Positions 21,949-31,328 of a DNA stretch of 64,000 nucleotides are shown piece by piece. The notes beneath the pieces were generated by a model. The model searched no databases. It saw nothing but the letters and a program-made list of their open reading frames with translations, and had not been told where the DNA came from. The position numbers and the translations under genes were made by a program. Source of the stretch: Klebsiella ornithinolytica NBRC 105727 = ATCC 31898 (GTDB lineage: Bacteria > Pseudomonadota > Gammaproteobacteria > Enterobacterales > Enterobacteriaceae); contig NZ_BCYR01000006.1 in assembly GCF_001598295.1 (NCBI RefSeq), positions 186,001 to 250,000 of the forward strand, read 5' to 3'. Within the stretch, counting starts at the first letter, position 1. The number at the start of each line of letters is the position of its first letter.

Positions 21949-22665
21949 ATGCAGACCCCGCACATTCTTATCGTTGAAGACGAGTTGGTAACACGCAACA
22001 CGTTAAAAAGTATTTTCGAAGCAGAAGGTTATGATGTGTTCGAAGCGACCGATGGCGCGGAAATGCATCAGATCCTGTCTGAAAATGATATCAACCTGGT
22101 GATCATGGATATCAACCTGCCAGGTAAAAATGGTCTCCTGTTAGCGCGTGAACTGCGTGAACAGGCTGACGTCGCGCTGATGTTCCTTACCGGCCGCGAT
22201 AACGAAGTTGATAAGATTCTGGGCCTCGAAATCGGCGCTGATGACTATATCACTAAACCGTTCAACCCTCGTGAACTGACTATTCGCGCACGCAACCTCC
22301 TCTCCCGTACCATGAATCTGGGTACCGTGAGCGAAGAGCGTCGCAGCGTAGAAAGCTACAAGTTCAACGGCTGGGAACTGGATATCAATAGCCGTTCGCT
22401 GGTCAGCCCAAATGGTGAGCAGTACAAGCTGCCGCGCAGTGAATTCCGCGCGATGCTGCACTTCTGCGAGAACCCGGGCAAGATCCAGTCACGTGCTGAA
22501 CTGCTGAAGAAAATGACCGGCCGTGAGCTTAAGCCGCACGACCGTACCGTTGACGTGACCATCCGTCGCATTCGTAAGCATTTCGAATCTACTCCGGATA
22601 CGCCGGAAATCATCGCCACGATTCACGGCGAAGGTTATCGCTTCTGCGGTGACCTGCAGGAATAG
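21949..22665 (+). CDS. arcA: Response regulator ArcA (aerobic respiration control)
   Basis: OmpR-class regulator phosphorylated by ArcB under low oxygen; represses respiratory genes. It has 238 residues, as in E. coli. The receiver domain (1-120) contains acidic residues Glu10-Asp11, phospho-acceptor Asp54 ([12 protein letters not shown]), Thr at [11 protein letters not shown] and Lys in [10 protein letters not shown]. The C-terminal winged helix DNA-binding domain (about 134-234) ends [13 protein letters not shown]. Transcribed from a long upstream region; a terminator lies 27 bp after the stop. Confidence 0.99.
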   Translation: MQTPHILIVEDELVTRNTLKSIFEAEGYDVFEATDGAEMHQILSENDINLVIMDINLPGKNGLLLARELREQADVALMFLTGRDNEVDKILGLEIGADDYITKPFNPRELTIRARNLLSRTMNLGTVSEERRSVESYKFNGWELDINSRSLVSPNGEQYKLPRSEFRAMLHFCENPGKIQSRAELLKKMTGRELKPHDRTVDVTIRRIRKHFESTPDTPEIIATIHGEGYRFCGDLQE

Positions 22666-22691
22666 CATTCGTTTTCCTGCTCCCGCAACGT

Positions 22692-22720
22692 AAAAACGGC
22701 GCTTAATGCGCCGTTTTTTT
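22692..22720 (+). terminator. arcA terminator, possibly bidirectional with creA
   Basis: AAAACGGCGC / GCGCCGTTTT 10 bp stem with a 5-base loop, then T-run on the plus strand. The A-run on the other side allows it to act for creA as well. Confidence 0.92.
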
Positions 22721-22751
22721 ATGTGCGAATCAGATGCCACGATGCGCCGCG

Positions 22752-23225
22752 TTATTTATTCCACGGCATGATAGGCACGGCGCTGAGCGCATTCTTCGGC
22801 GAACCGTCAACGACTTTATCCGAATAGCTGAGGTAGATCAGCGCATTACGTTTGCTATCGTAAAAACGGACCACCTGCAGCTTTTTAAACACCAGCGAAG
22901 TACGTTTCTGGAAAACCACGTCGCCCTGCGACTTACCGTTTTTGATTTTATCGTTCAGTTCGATCGGCCCTACCTGCTGGCAAGAAATTGCCGCATCTGA
23001 CGTATCTTCCGCCAGACCCAGACCGCCCTTAATCCCGCCGGTTTTCGCCCGGCTGATATAGCACGTCACGTTCTGAACATCCGGATCGTCGAAAGCCTCA
23101 ACGACGATTTTATGATCCGGACCAAAGAATTTGAATACGGTATCGACGGAGCCAATTTGTTCCGCCTGCGCAACCTGACATCCCGCCAGTAAAAGCAGCC
23201 CCGCAACTAACCTCTTGTATTTCAT
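22752..23225 (-). CDS. creA: CreA family protein, secreted/periplasmic, unknown function
   Basis: 157 residues, as in E. coli CreA. Residues 1-21 ([21 protein letters not shown]) form a signal peptide. A Cys lies within LLAGC, but the local pattern and AQA cleavage favour signal peptidase I. The mature part contains the DUF1425-unrelated CreA fold signature [22 protein letters not shown] and two Cys residues. Function unknown. In E. coli creA heads creABCD, but here creB, creC and creD are missing: arcA follows directly and convergently. Confidence 0.93.
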   Translation of the reverse strand: MKYKRLVAGLLLLAGCQVAQAEQIGSVDTVFKFFGPDHKIVVEAFDDPDVQNVTCYISRAKTGGIKGGLGLAEDTSDAAISCQQVGPIELNDKIKNGKSQGDVVFQKRTSLVFKKLQVVRFYDSKRNALIYLSYSDKVVDGSPKNALSAVPIMPWNK

Positions 23226-23434
23226 ATTGTTACCATTTTCTTAAAATTTTGCTAAGTGATGATTATAGACTCAACGGAAAAGGTTTATAGATCACAGCGT
23301 TACCAAAACAGCTAAAAAACTTGCTGACAAATCGCATTTATAAGCAAAAAAAACACTGAATGCTAAAACATCAAAAAATGCTATTATCCGCTACCTTAGT
23401 AGCAGGCACCTGAGTTTAAGGATGAGGACATTTT

Positions 23435-24304
23435 ATGGATCAAGCAGGGATTATTCGCGATCTCCTTAGCTGGCTGGAAGGTCACCTGGATCAACCGCTC
23501 TCACTAGATAATGTGGCAGCCAAGGCGGGTTATTCCAAGTGGCATTTGCAAAGAATGTTTAAAGACGTGACCGGCCAAGCCATCGGTGCCTATATTCGCG
23601 CTCGCCGTTTATCCAAATCAGCGGTCGCCCTGCGCCTGACCGCCCGCCCGATTCTCGACATTGCGCTACAGTATCGTTTCGACTCGCAGCAGACCTTCAC
23701 CCGCGCGTTTAAAAAGCAGTTTTCGTTAACGCCGGCGCTGTACCGCCGCTCTCCTGACTGGAGCTCTTACGGGATGCGTCCCCCGCTGCGCCTGGGTGAA
23801 TTCACAATGCCGCAGCATGAGTTTGTCACCCTGAGCAATACCCAGCTGATTGGCATCACTCAGAGCTACACCTGCAAGCTGGAGGAGATCTCCGACTTCC
23901 GTAACCAGATGCGCGTTCAGTTCTGGCGTGATTTCCTCGGCAATTCGCCGTCGATTCCGCCTACGCTGTACGGTCTGCATGAACCGCGTCCTAGTCTCGA
24001 GAAAGATGACGAGCAAGAGGTCTTCTACACCACTGCGCTGACGCCGGAGATGGCCAACGGCCACCTGCACAACTCCCATCCGATAATTCTGGAAGGCGGC
24101 GAGTATGTGATGTTCACTTATGAAGGGTTAGGAAGCGGACTGCAGGAGTTTATCCTGACGGTGTATGGCACCTGCATGCCAATGCTGAACCTTACCCGCC
24201 GCAAGGGTCTGGATATCGAACGCTTCTTCCCTGAGGATGAAAGCCGGGATCAAGAAACGCCGATTCAGCTGCGTTGCGAATACCTGATCCCGATTCGTCG
24301 TTAA
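23435..24304 (+). CDS. rob: Right-oriC-binding regulator Rob, AraC/XylS family
   Basis: MarA/SoxS-like activator of efflux and stress genes. 289 residues, as in E. coli. The N-terminal AraC domain (about 8-106) has two helix-turn-helix units: LDNVAAKAGYSKWHLQRMFK and ILDIALQYRFDSQQTFTRAF. The C-terminal GyrI-like domain (about 125-285) modulates activity by ligand and sequestration. It is convergent with gpmB, and the two coding ends overlap by 4 bp. It is separated from creA by a 209 bp divergent gap. Confidence 0.98.
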   Translation: MDQAGIIRDLLSWLEGHLDQPLSLDNVAAKAGYSKWHLQRMFKDVTGQAIGAYIRARRLSKSAVALRLTARPILDIALQYRFDSQQTFTRAFKKQFSLTPALYRRSPDWSSYGMRPPLRLGEFTMPQHEFVTLSNTQLIGITQSYTCKLEEISDFRNQMRVQFWRDFLGNSPSIPPTLYGLHEPRPSLEKDDEQEVFYTTALTPEMANGHLHNSHPIILEGGEYVMFTYEGLGSGLQEFILTVYGTCMPMLNLTRRKGLDIERFFPEDESRDQETPIQLRCEYLIPIRR

Positions 24305-24948
24305 CGCTGCAGTTCATCCATCGCGGGGGCGTCAAGATGCGACACATCCCCCGCGGTTTCCACGACCCAGCCCGATGCCAGCCACAGACTCTGCTGATAA
24401 TCAACGCGAGAAATTGAGCAGTTACGCAGACGCAGGCGGCGTTCCGCGTGTGCCGGCAGCCCCAGAATCGTACTGACCAGACAGCCCAGCGCAATACCGT
24501 GACTCACCAGCAGCGGCCGGCTTCCGGCAGGCAGTTCCAGGCAGGACGCCAGCGCCGCGTGCATACGCTCGCTCAGCTCCAGCATCGACTCCCCCTGCGG
24601 GATACGGCCGTCCGGGGTCCCATCAACCAACCGGCGACGCCACTCTTCTTCTTCCTCGCTTAACGAGTCGATATGACGTTTCTCAAGAACCCCCATATCC
24701 AGCTCACGCAGCCGTGAATCAAGGATGACATCGCAACCGCAGGCTTCCGCGATAATCTCTGCCGTCCGGCGCGTACGCCCCAAATCGCTGGCAATGATAT
24801 GCGTAATGCCTAACGTTCTGGCGCGTTCGCCGACCTGCCAGGCCTGGCGCTCGCCGTGAGGGGTTAACGGGCTGTCTGACTGGCCCTGAATGCGCCGCTC
24901 GGCGTTCCACTGCGTTTCGCCATGGCGAACAAGGTGTACCTGTAACAT
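24301..24948 (-). CDS. gpmB: Phosphoglycerate mutase-like phosphatase GpmB
   Basis: Histidine phosphatase superfamily member. The chosen start MLQVHLVRHGETQWNAERRI gives 215 residues, as in E. coli; 19 upstream residues in frame are rejected. The RHGE signature is at residues 8-11, and the second catalytic His is in LLVSHGIALGCLV. The name reflects homology with mutases, but E. coli GpmB has little mutase activity and more likely acts as a phosphatase. Ends overlap rob by 4 bp in a tail-to-tail layout. Confidence 0.95.
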   Translation of the reverse strand: MLQVHLVRHGETQWNAERRIQGQSDSPLTPHGERQAWQVGERARTLGITHIIASDLGRTRRTAEIIAEACGCDVILDSRLRELDMGVLEKRHIDSLSEEEEEWRRRLVDGTPDGRIPQGESMLELSERMHAALASCLELPAGSRPLLVSHGIALGCLVSTILGLPAHAERRLRLRNCSISRVDYQQSLWLASGWVVETAGDVSHLDAPAMDELQR

Positions 24949-25061
24949 GCTATTTTTCCGTTCTGTGCTCTTCACAATTTCGGTTGCCGGCGTCGCGCGC
25001 TGCAACGAAAACGATTTGGAGTATACTGCGATGACGTAAATTTATTCTGAGTTGTTTGATT

Positions 25062-25577
25062 ATGCACCATGTTGTCTCAGCTACCACTAATCCCGCCAAA
25101 ATTCAGGCAATTCTACAGGCTTTTAACGAGATCTTCGGCGAAGGATCCTGCCACATTGAGTCCATCTCCGTCGAGAGTGGTGTGCCGGAACAACCGTTTG
25201 GTAACGAGGAAACGCGTGCTGGCGCACGAAACAGGGTCGCCAATGCGCGCGCCGTGCAGCCAAATGCTGACTTCTGGGTGGCCATTGAAGCCGGGATCGA
25301 TGAGGGCAGCACCTTTAGCTGGGTAGTGATCGAGGATCGTCATCAGCGCGGCGAAGCGCGCTCGGCGACGCTGCCGCTGCCGGCGGTGATTCTGGAAAAA
25401 GTGCGTGCCGGGGAAGCACTAGGGCCGGTGATGTCACAACATACCGGCATCGATGAAATTGGTCGTAAAGAAGGGGCTATCGGCGTCTTTACCGCCGGGA
25501 AGCTCACGCGCAGCAGCGTCTACCACCAGGCGGTAGTACTGGCATTAAGCCCGTTCCATAACCTTATTTACCGTTAA
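25062..25577 (+). CDS. yjjX: Inosine/xanthosine triphosphatase
   Basis: Hydrolyses ITP and XTP (NTPase of the YjjX/DUF84 family), helping to clear non-canonical nucleotides. The ATG at 25062 ([16 protein letters not shown]) gives 171 residues, near the E. coli 170; an upstream TTG start is not needed. Core motifs include [17 protein letters not shown] and WVAIEAGID. Its 3' end overlaps the convergent trpR by 14 bp. Confidence 0.95.
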   Translation: MHHVVSATTNPAKIQAILQAFNEIFGEGSCHIESISVESGVPEQPFGNEETRAGARNRVANARAVQPNADFWVAIEAGIDEGSTFSWVVIEDRHQRGEARSATLPLPAVILEKVRAGEALGPVMSQHTGIDEIGRKEGAIGVFTAGKLTRSSVYHQAVVLALSPFHNLIYR

Positions 25578-25890
25578 GCAGCGCCTGCTCCAGCCACTGT
25601 CGTAGCTCGGGTGGCGCTGATTTCAGACTGTTAGAGCCACGGGTAATGGTGGCAATTCCGGCGCCGAGCTCGCTTTTCAGCTCACGCTGGCTCATCTCGC
25701 CACGCAGCAACTCTTCAATAATCCGTACGCGCGTGCCCAGCGCCTCGCGCTCGTCGGGCGTCAACATTAATTGCAGCAATGGCAGATGCAGATCGTCGGC
25801 GTACGCCTGCTGGAGTAACGCCACAAAGCGAAGCCATTCCTGATGACGCTGTTCGGCTACAGCCGCTGAATAAGGGGATTGTTGGGTCAT
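25564..25890 (-). CDS. trpR: Trp repressor
   Basis: Tryptophan-dependent repressor of trp, aroH and its own gene. The start [19 protein letters not shown] gives 108 residues, as in E. coli; the 38-residue upstream frame covers the operator and is rejected. The helix-turn-helix is [20 protein letters not shown] (about residues 68-87). Arg54 and Arg84, which contact tryptophan in E. coli, fall in VRIIEELL and TRGSN. It follows slt on the same strand and has its own operator upstream. Confidence 0.98.
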   Translation of the reverse strand: MTQQSPYSAAVAEQRHQEWLRFVALLQQAYADDLHLPLLQLMLTPDEREALGTRVRIIEELLRGEMSQRELKSELGAGIATITRGSNSLKSAPPELRQWLEQALLNGK

Positions 25891-25935
25891 GTTACGCCGC
25901 CATGTTGAGACAGGCGACCAAGGCCGCCTGTCGGA

Positions 25936-25955
25936 TGTACTCATTAACGAGTACA
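25936..25955 (-). promoter_or_regulatory. trpR operator (TrpR autoregulation site)
   Basis: TGTACTC - 6 bp - GAGTACA is an inverted repeat with TTAA at its centre. It fits the trp operator pattern GTACTCnTTAAnGAGTAC and lies about 46 bp upstream of the trpR start. Confidence 0.88.
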
Positions 25956-26043
25956 AAGCATAACATACTCCGGTCAATACTCTATGGCTTTCGCATAACA
26001 GCACGGCGTTCAGCCCGTTTTGTCACGCGTAATCTGCTGAGCA

Positions 26044-27981
26044 TCAGTAACGCTGCTGCCACTCCGCATCGCTCAGCATGGACGCTTTCTGTCCCATAAA
26101 GTAACGGTAATAGGCATCGTAGGAGAGTACGTTCTTCACATAACCCCGCGTTTCCGAGAACGGAATACTCTCGATAAACGCCACCGCATCGATGCGCCCG
26201 GCGCTATTACCCTGCCAGGTTCGCACCCGCCCCGGACCGGCGTTGTAGGCCGCGGAAGCATAAATGCGGTTATTGCCAAACTGCTGGTATACATACTGCA
26301 GATAGCTAGTGCCAATATTGATATTGGTCTCGGGATCCAGCAGTTGCGACGGACTGCTGTAGCCTGGGATACTGAACATACTCACCGTATGGGTCGCCGT
26401 ACCCGGCATGATTTGCATCAGGCCGCTGGCGCCAACCGGAGAACGGACTTTCGGGTTCCACGCGCTCTCCTGGCGAGCAATCGCCATCGCATAGCTCTGC
26501 GGAATGGCTTTGCCGCTGATATAACGCGCGAAGAGATCGTTGTAGGCCAGCGGGAAACGTTCCTCCAGCTGATCCCACAGCTTCCCGGCGATGGTTGCCT
26601 GTACGCTGAGATCCCACCAGTGCTGGTTGAAGGCATAGCGCGCCAGCTGCGCCTGCTGCTCTTTCGTCCGGCTGGTCACCAGATTTGCCCATTCGCTGCG
26701 GGCGGTGTTGTCCATATTCCAGTACATCAGCTCGCGTACCCGAGCCATTTCCGGCCCGGAGGTCAGCGCAGGATCGAGATTCTCTGGCGCTTTATCGATC
26801 CGGAAGGTGAAATCCTCTCCCAGACGCTGGGCGGCAATCATCGGGTAGAAACCACGCTGCTGCATCAACGAACGGAGAATCGCTTTTGCTTCGTCATCGC
26901 GCCCGCGCTCCAGCAGCAGATCCGCCTGCCAATAGCGCCACTCATCTTTCTCTTTCGCCTCCATCGGCAGGCGGGCCAGCCAGGTATTCAACCCGTGGCG
27001 ATCCCCGGCACCCAGCGCCATTCGCACCCGGCGCTCTACTAGCGCGGTGGATTGCGAACGCATAATAGCGTCATCGCGCCAGACGGCCTGCTCTTCGGTC
27101 ACATCGTTGCCCATCAGGCGCCAGGCAACGATATCCCGCAGCTCCTGGGTTTGATCTTCATTCAGCTTCTGTGCCTGCACCAATGACGGAATCATCAGCC
27201 GGGCGTTTTCGACGTCCTGGCGCGCCACGCTGGCGAAGGCCACCGCCGCCATCTGGCGGGTAAAGTCCGTCGCGCCAGTAGTACGGGCAAAGGTCATGAC
27301 GGTATTCGGATCGTTTGCCAGCGCCACAACCGCTGACGAAATCGTCTGGTATTCAGGCGGCATCTGCTGGGCCAGCACGCTGACCAGACCGGTGTTACCC
27401 GCCTTCATTGCCAGGCGAATACGCTCAAGATATGCCAACGGATCCTGCTTGCCGGAAGAACGCCAGGCGCTAAACAGCGCGTCGCAGGCATTAGGCTGGC
27501 TTTTACCGGTCAGCCACAGCGCTTTCGCGCCGTCCCAGGCTTCCTGCGCCTGGCCCACGCTCAGCTTCGCGTAGTAGTAATTACATTGCGCTTCGGTGCT
27601 GGTGGGTTTTTCCGGGCTGAACGCCAGCAGTCCGCTCCAGTCGGTACGGCGCGCCAGCTCGTTAACAAAGCGCGATTTCAGGGTGCGCGCCGGCGGCAGC
27701 GTCGGGTTCGCTTCAATGAAGTTTTTCACCACCAGCGCCGGCTGGTTCATCAGATCGTCGGTGATCTGCCGGTACTGAAGGTAGGGGTACAGCGGATAGG
27801 TGGTCAGCGTTGGCATAAGCTGTTCGACAACGGACATCTGTCGGCTATCCCATGCCTGCTTAATTTGAGCGTAGCGGCTGCGCTGTTCATCCAGTGAATC
27901 CGCATGTGCCAACTGGCTGAGCGTCAGCAGACTCACGCTGGCCGCCAGAAGACGCCATGCCATCGTTTTGGCTTTTTCCAC
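26044..27981 (-). CDS. slt: Soluble lytic murein transglycosylase Slt70
   Basis: Periplasmic exo-acting transglycosylase cleaving peptidoglycan glycan strands to 1,6-anhydromuropeptides. 645 residues, as in E. coli. Residues 1-27 form a signal peptide ending AHA. A long all-helical U-domain ring follows, then a linker and the C-terminal goose-lysozyme-like domain. The catalytic Glu is in AIARQESAWNPK (about residue 505 of the precursor). The family motifs GASGLMQIMPGTA and AAYNAGPGRV are also present. It lies upstream of trpR and divergent from ettA. Confidence 0.98.
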   Translation of the reverse strand: MEKAKTMAWRLLAASVSLLTLSQLAHADSLDEQRSRYAQIKQAWDSRQMSVVEQLMPTLTTYPLYPYLQYRQITDDLMNQPALVVKNFIEANPTLPPARTLKSRFVNELARRTDWSGLLAFSPEKPTSTEAQCNYYYAKLSVGQAQEAWDGAKALWLTGKSQPNACDALFSAWRSSGKQDPLAYLERIRLAMKAGNTGLVSVLAQQMPPEYQTISSAVVALANDPNTVMTFARTTGATDFTRQMAAVAFASVARQDVENARLMIPSLVQAQKLNEDQTQELRDIVAWRLMGNDVTEEQAVWRDDAIMRSQSTALVERRVRMALGAGDRHGLNTWLARLPMEAKEKDEWRYWQADLLLERGRDDEAKAILRSLMQQRGFYPMIAAQRLGEDFTFRIDKAPENLDPALTSGPEMARVRELMYWNMDNTARSEWANLVTSRTKEQQAQLARYAFNQHWWDLSVQATIAGKLWDQLEERFPLAYNDLFARYISGKAIPQSYAMAIARQESAWNPKVRSPVGASGLMQIMPGTATHTVSMFSIPGYSSPSQLLDPETNINIGTSYLQYVYQQFGNNRIYASAAYNAGPGRVRTWQGNSAGRIDAVAFIESIPFSETRGYVKNVLSYDAYYRYFMGQKASMLSDAEWQQRY

Positions 27982-28214
27982 AAGCTCTTCCTCTGTTAAA
28001 AGTACATCTCACTACATCAGAGCAGCATCATGCCGCTTTTTAAATGTCCCGGTGTCGCTATAGATATGCTAACCAGACAACGCCAAACGTGCCACGTCCT
28101 GGACATTTTTTTACTCTTCTGTGAATCCCATCGCCTCTCTGGGCTTAACGCGTGAAAAAGGCTACACTTCGCCTTTGAAAACTATTCATCAAAATAAAAG
28201 AGGCGAAGTCCACC

Positions 28215-29882
28215 GTGGCTCAATTCGTTTATACCATGCATCGTGTCGGCAAAGTGGTTCCGCCGAAACGTCATATTTTGAAAAATATCTCCCTGAGCTT
28301 CTTCCCTGGCGCGAAGATCGGCGTTCTCGGTCTTAACGGTGCCGGTAAATCTACCCTGTTACGTATTATGGCCGGCATCGATACCGACATCGAAGGCGAA
28401 GCCCGTCCGCAGCCTGGCCTGAAAATTGGCTATCTGCCGCAGGAGCCGCAGCTCAACCCGGAGCAGACCGTACGTGAGTCGGTAGAAGAAGCGGTAGCCG
28501 AAGTGGTTAACGCGCTGAAAGGCCTGGATGAGGTGTATGCCAAATACGCTGAGCCAGATGCCGACTTCGATAAACTCGCGGCGCAGCAGGGCAAGTTTGA
28601 AGAGATCATTCAGGCTCACGACGGTCATAACCTGAACGTGCAGCTGGAACGTGCGGCCGATGCCCTGCGTCTGCCGGACTGGGAGGCGAAAATCGCCAAC
28701 CTGTCCGGTGGCGAACGCCGCCGCGTGGCGCTGTGTCGCCTGCTGCTGGAAAAACCAGACATGCTGCTGCTCGACGAACCGACCAACCACCTGGATGCTG
28801 AATCCGTGGCCTGGCTGGAACGCTTCCTGCATGACTTCGAAGGGACCGTCGTGGCGATTACCCACGACCGTTACTTCCTTGATAACGTGGCTGGCTGGAT
28901 CCTCGAACTGGACCGCGGCGAAGGGATTCCGTGGGAAGGGAACTACTCCTCCTGGCTGGAGCAGAAAGATCAGCGTCTGGCGCAGGAAGCCTCTCAGGAA
29001 GCGGCGCGCCGTAAATCCATCGAGAAAGAGCTGGAGTGGGTACGCCAGGGCGCGAAAGGCCGTCAGTCTAAGGGCAAGGCCCGTCTGGCGCGCTTTGAAG
29101 AGCTTAACAACGTCGAATATCAGAAGCGTAACGAAACCAACGAACTGTTTATTCCGCCTGGAGCCCGTCTGGGAGATAAAGTTGTTGAAGTCAGCAACCT
29201 GCGTAAGTCTTACGGCGACCGCGTGCTGATTGACGATCTGACCTTCTCGGTACCGAAAGGGGCAATCGTCGGGATTATCGGCCCTAACGGCGCCGGTAAA
29301 TCGACCCTGTTCCGCATGATGTCCGGTCAGGAACAGCCTGATGCCGGTTCCATCACCCTGGGTGAAACCGTGAAGCTGGCTTCCGTCGATCAGTTCCGCG
29401 ACGCGATGGATAACAGCAAAACCGTCTGGGAAGAAGTCTCCGGCGGGCTGGATATCATGAAGATCGGCAACACCGAAATGCCTAGCCGCGCCTACGTCGG
29501 TCGCTTTAACTTTAAAGGCGTCGACCAGGGTAAACGCGTGGGCGAACTCTCCGGCGGTGAGCGCGGTCGTCTGCACCTCGCGAAGCTGCTGCAGGTTGGC
29601 GGTAACGTGCTGCTGCTCGATGAACCGACCAACGACCTGGATATCGAAACCCTGCGCGCGTTAGAAAACGCCCTGCTGGAGTTCCCGGGCTGCGCGATGG
29701 TTATCTCGCACGACCGTTGGTTCCTCGACCGTATCGCGACCCACATTCTGGATTACCAGGATGAAGGTAAAGTCGAATTCTTCGAAGGTAACTTCACCGA
29801 GTACGAAGAGTATAAGAAACGCACCCTCGGCGCCGATGCGCTGGAGCCAAAGCGAATCAAGTACAAGCGTATTGCGAAGTAA
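28215..29882 (+). CDS. ettA: Energy-dependent translational throttle protein, ABC-F ATPase
   Basis: Ribosome-bound ATPase that gates entry into elongation according to ADP/ATP ratio. 555 residues, as in E. coli EttA. Two ABC domains: Walker A GLNGAGKST at 39-47, signature LSGGERRRV and Walker B MLLLDEPTNHLD in the first; GPNGAGKST, LSGGERGRL and VLLLDEPTNDLD in the second. The linker and arm lie between them. No membrane segment, which fits ABC-F. RBS AGAGGCGAAG precedes the ATG. A strong terminator follows. Confidence 0.98.
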   Translation: MAQFVYTMHRVGKVVPPKRHILKNISLSFFPGAKIGVLGLNGAGKSTLLRIMAGIDTDIEGEARPQPGLKIGYLPQEPQLNPEQTVRESVEEAVAEVVNALKGLDEVYAKYAEPDADFDKLAAQQGKFEEIIQAHDGHNLNVQLERAADALRLPDWEAKIANLSGGERRRVALCRLLLEKPDMLLLDEPTNHLDAESVAWLERFLHDFEGTVVAITHDRYFLDNVAGWILELDRGEGIPWEGNYSSWLEQKDQRLAQEASQEAARRKSIEKELEWVRQGAKGRQSKGKARLARFEELNNVEYQKRNETNELFIPPGARLGDKVVEVSNLRKSYGDRVLIDDLTFSVPKGAIVGIIGPNGAGKSTLFRMMSGQEQPDAGSITLGETVKLASVDQFRDAMDNSKTVWEEVSGGLDIMKIGNTEMPSRAYVGRFNFKGVDQGKRVGELSGGERGRLHLAKLLQVGGNVLLLDEPTNDLDIETLRALENALLEFPGCAMVISHDRWFLDRIATHILDYQDEGKVEFFEGNFTEYEEYKKRTLGADALEPKRIKYKRIAK

Positions 29883-29885
29883 TAA

Positions 29886-29916
29886 AAACGGGTGGCCCAG
29901 GCCACCCGTTTTTTTA
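29886..29916 (+). terminator. ettA terminator
   Basis: ACGGGTGGCC / GGCCACCCGT 10 bp stem with a very tight CA loop region, then T-run. Confidence 0.93.
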
Positions 29917-29950
29917 TGCTCAGCGCGCGCCAGAACTCTCCAGGCAGTAG

Positions 29951-31183
29951 TTAGCCCGGTTCACCCATCAGCTGCTTGACCAGATCAACGCAGCGCAGAA
30001 AGCGCGTGTCGTAATCCGACTCTTTCACATGCACAAAGTCGATCTCATTCTCTTTGAGCAGCGACACCAGCAGCGTCTGGAACTCCTTGCGATCCACCGA
30101 GCTACCGAGGCTACGTAAGCCGTCGGCAACCCACGGCGTATTGTTCTCCAGCAGAATCACCAGGTCAAAACGGTACTCGTCGATCAGCGCCTGAACGAAG
30201 GGGTGCTCGCGCCCTTCATACTTCAGGCAAAATGCCTGGGTGCTGACGAAATCGGTGTCGATAAACGCCACCTTATTGGCATATTTAACCGCGAAATCAA
30301 TATACTGCGCGTGGCCAAGCGCAATTTTGTCATAGTCGGAATACTGCAGCGCCATCTCATCGCCGCCGAGGTGCGAGAAGACGTAATCGCGACCATACTC
30401 CCAGGCGCTGGTGGTGTTAAAGATATTCGCGAGCTTATTGACCAGCGTCGATTTCCCGCTCGATTCGCCGCCCAGAATCGCCACCGTACGTACAAAGAAC
30501 GGTTTCACTTCCGTCGGGATGTACTCCCAGTAGCGGAACGGGTTTTCACGGATCTGCCCGCCGCTGATACTCATAAAGGTGCGTTTCGGATCGATCAGCA
30601 CGGTTTCGATCGCCAGATGTTGCCGATATTGCTGCGCATCGGCCTCTTCCGAGGTGTAGATCCAGTTCGGCTGGATCCCTTTATCGCTCATAAATGCGCG
30701 GATCCCGCGGCTCCAGACGTCCCAGCCGTGGGGATAAGGTTCCATCCCCTCTTCATTAAACGCATGGATACGGATATTTTTCTGATATTTGAAGGTTTGC
30801 AGCAGCCAGCGCAGACGATCGGATACCGTCGGCTGTTGCGACATCGCGCTGTCTTCAAACAGCTGACGATCGCGCGTATCGTCGTAACCCATGATGATAT
30901 GCAGCTCATCCACCTGGCTACAGGCGCGCTGAATCAGATAGATATGCCCGGTGTGCAGCGGATAGAACTTACCAAATACCACGCCGACGCTCTTTTGCCG
31001 ACGCGGGAATTCCAGGCCAAGAAAACGGTGCAGGGCTTCCAGCTTCTGCGCGCTTGGGCTTTTGATTTTGGCATTCAGCAGCTGGCTCAAATAGCCTTTG
31101 GTCATTCCGCTGGCTTCCGCGACCTGTTGCAGCGTACAGCCCTTTTGCTTAATCGCGGTTTTGAGATAGTCGAAAGATGACAC
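29951..31183 (-). CDS. nadR: Trifunctional NAD regulator / NMN adenylyltransferase / ribosylnicotinamide kinase
   Basis: Represses NAD biosynthesis genes and salvages nicotinamide riboside. The start is taken at GTG (31181-31183), preceded by CAGGAGGC; this yields 410 residues, as in E. coli. Domains: N-terminal helix-turn-helix (TLQQVAEASGMTKGYLSQLL, about 17-36), NMN adenylyltransferase with GKFYPLHTGH at 71-80, and the C-terminal kinase with P-loop GGESSGKST near residue 240. It is downstream of radA (145 bp gap) in the serB-radA-nadR order. Confidence 0.97.
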   Translation of the reverse strand: MSSFDYLKTAIKQKGCTLQQVAEASGMTKGYLSQLLNAKIKSPSAQKLEALHRFLGLEFPRRQKSVGVVFGKFYPLHTGHIYLIQRACSQVDELHIIMGYDDTRDRQLFEDSAMSQQPTVSDRLRWLLQTFKYQKNIRIHAFNEEGMEPYPHGWDVWSRGIRAFMSDKGIQPNWIYTSEEADAQQYRQHLAIETVLIDPKRTFMSISGGQIRENPFRYWEYIPTEVKPFFVRTVAILGGESSGKSTLVNKLANIFNTTSAWEYGRDYVFSHLGGDEMALQYSDYDKIALGHAQYIDFAVKYANKVAFIDTDFVSTQAFCLKYEGREHPFVQALIDEYRFDLVILLENNTPWVADGLRSLGSSVDRKEFQTLLVSLLKENEIDFVHVKESDYDTRFLRCVDLVKQLMGEPG

Positions 31184-31328
31184 AAGAGCCTCCTGCTTTA
31201 GCAAAACTGATGAAATACCCTGTTGCGGCCGGCAGACGGACGAAGCACGATGAACCGAGGCAACTCAGTCGTTCATACGGACCCACGCAGCCAGCCCCTC
31301 TGCCGCCGGACAGGCGGCGGGTATTTAA

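Noticed and set aside
28359-29576. 405-codon minus-strand frame opposite ettA
   Set aside because: Antisense to an unambiguous ABC-F protein; no ribosome-binding site or domain.
31302-31318. GCCGCC/GGCGGC hairpin in the radA-nadR gap considered as a terminator
   Set aside because: Six-bp stem without a T-run; not enough to call.
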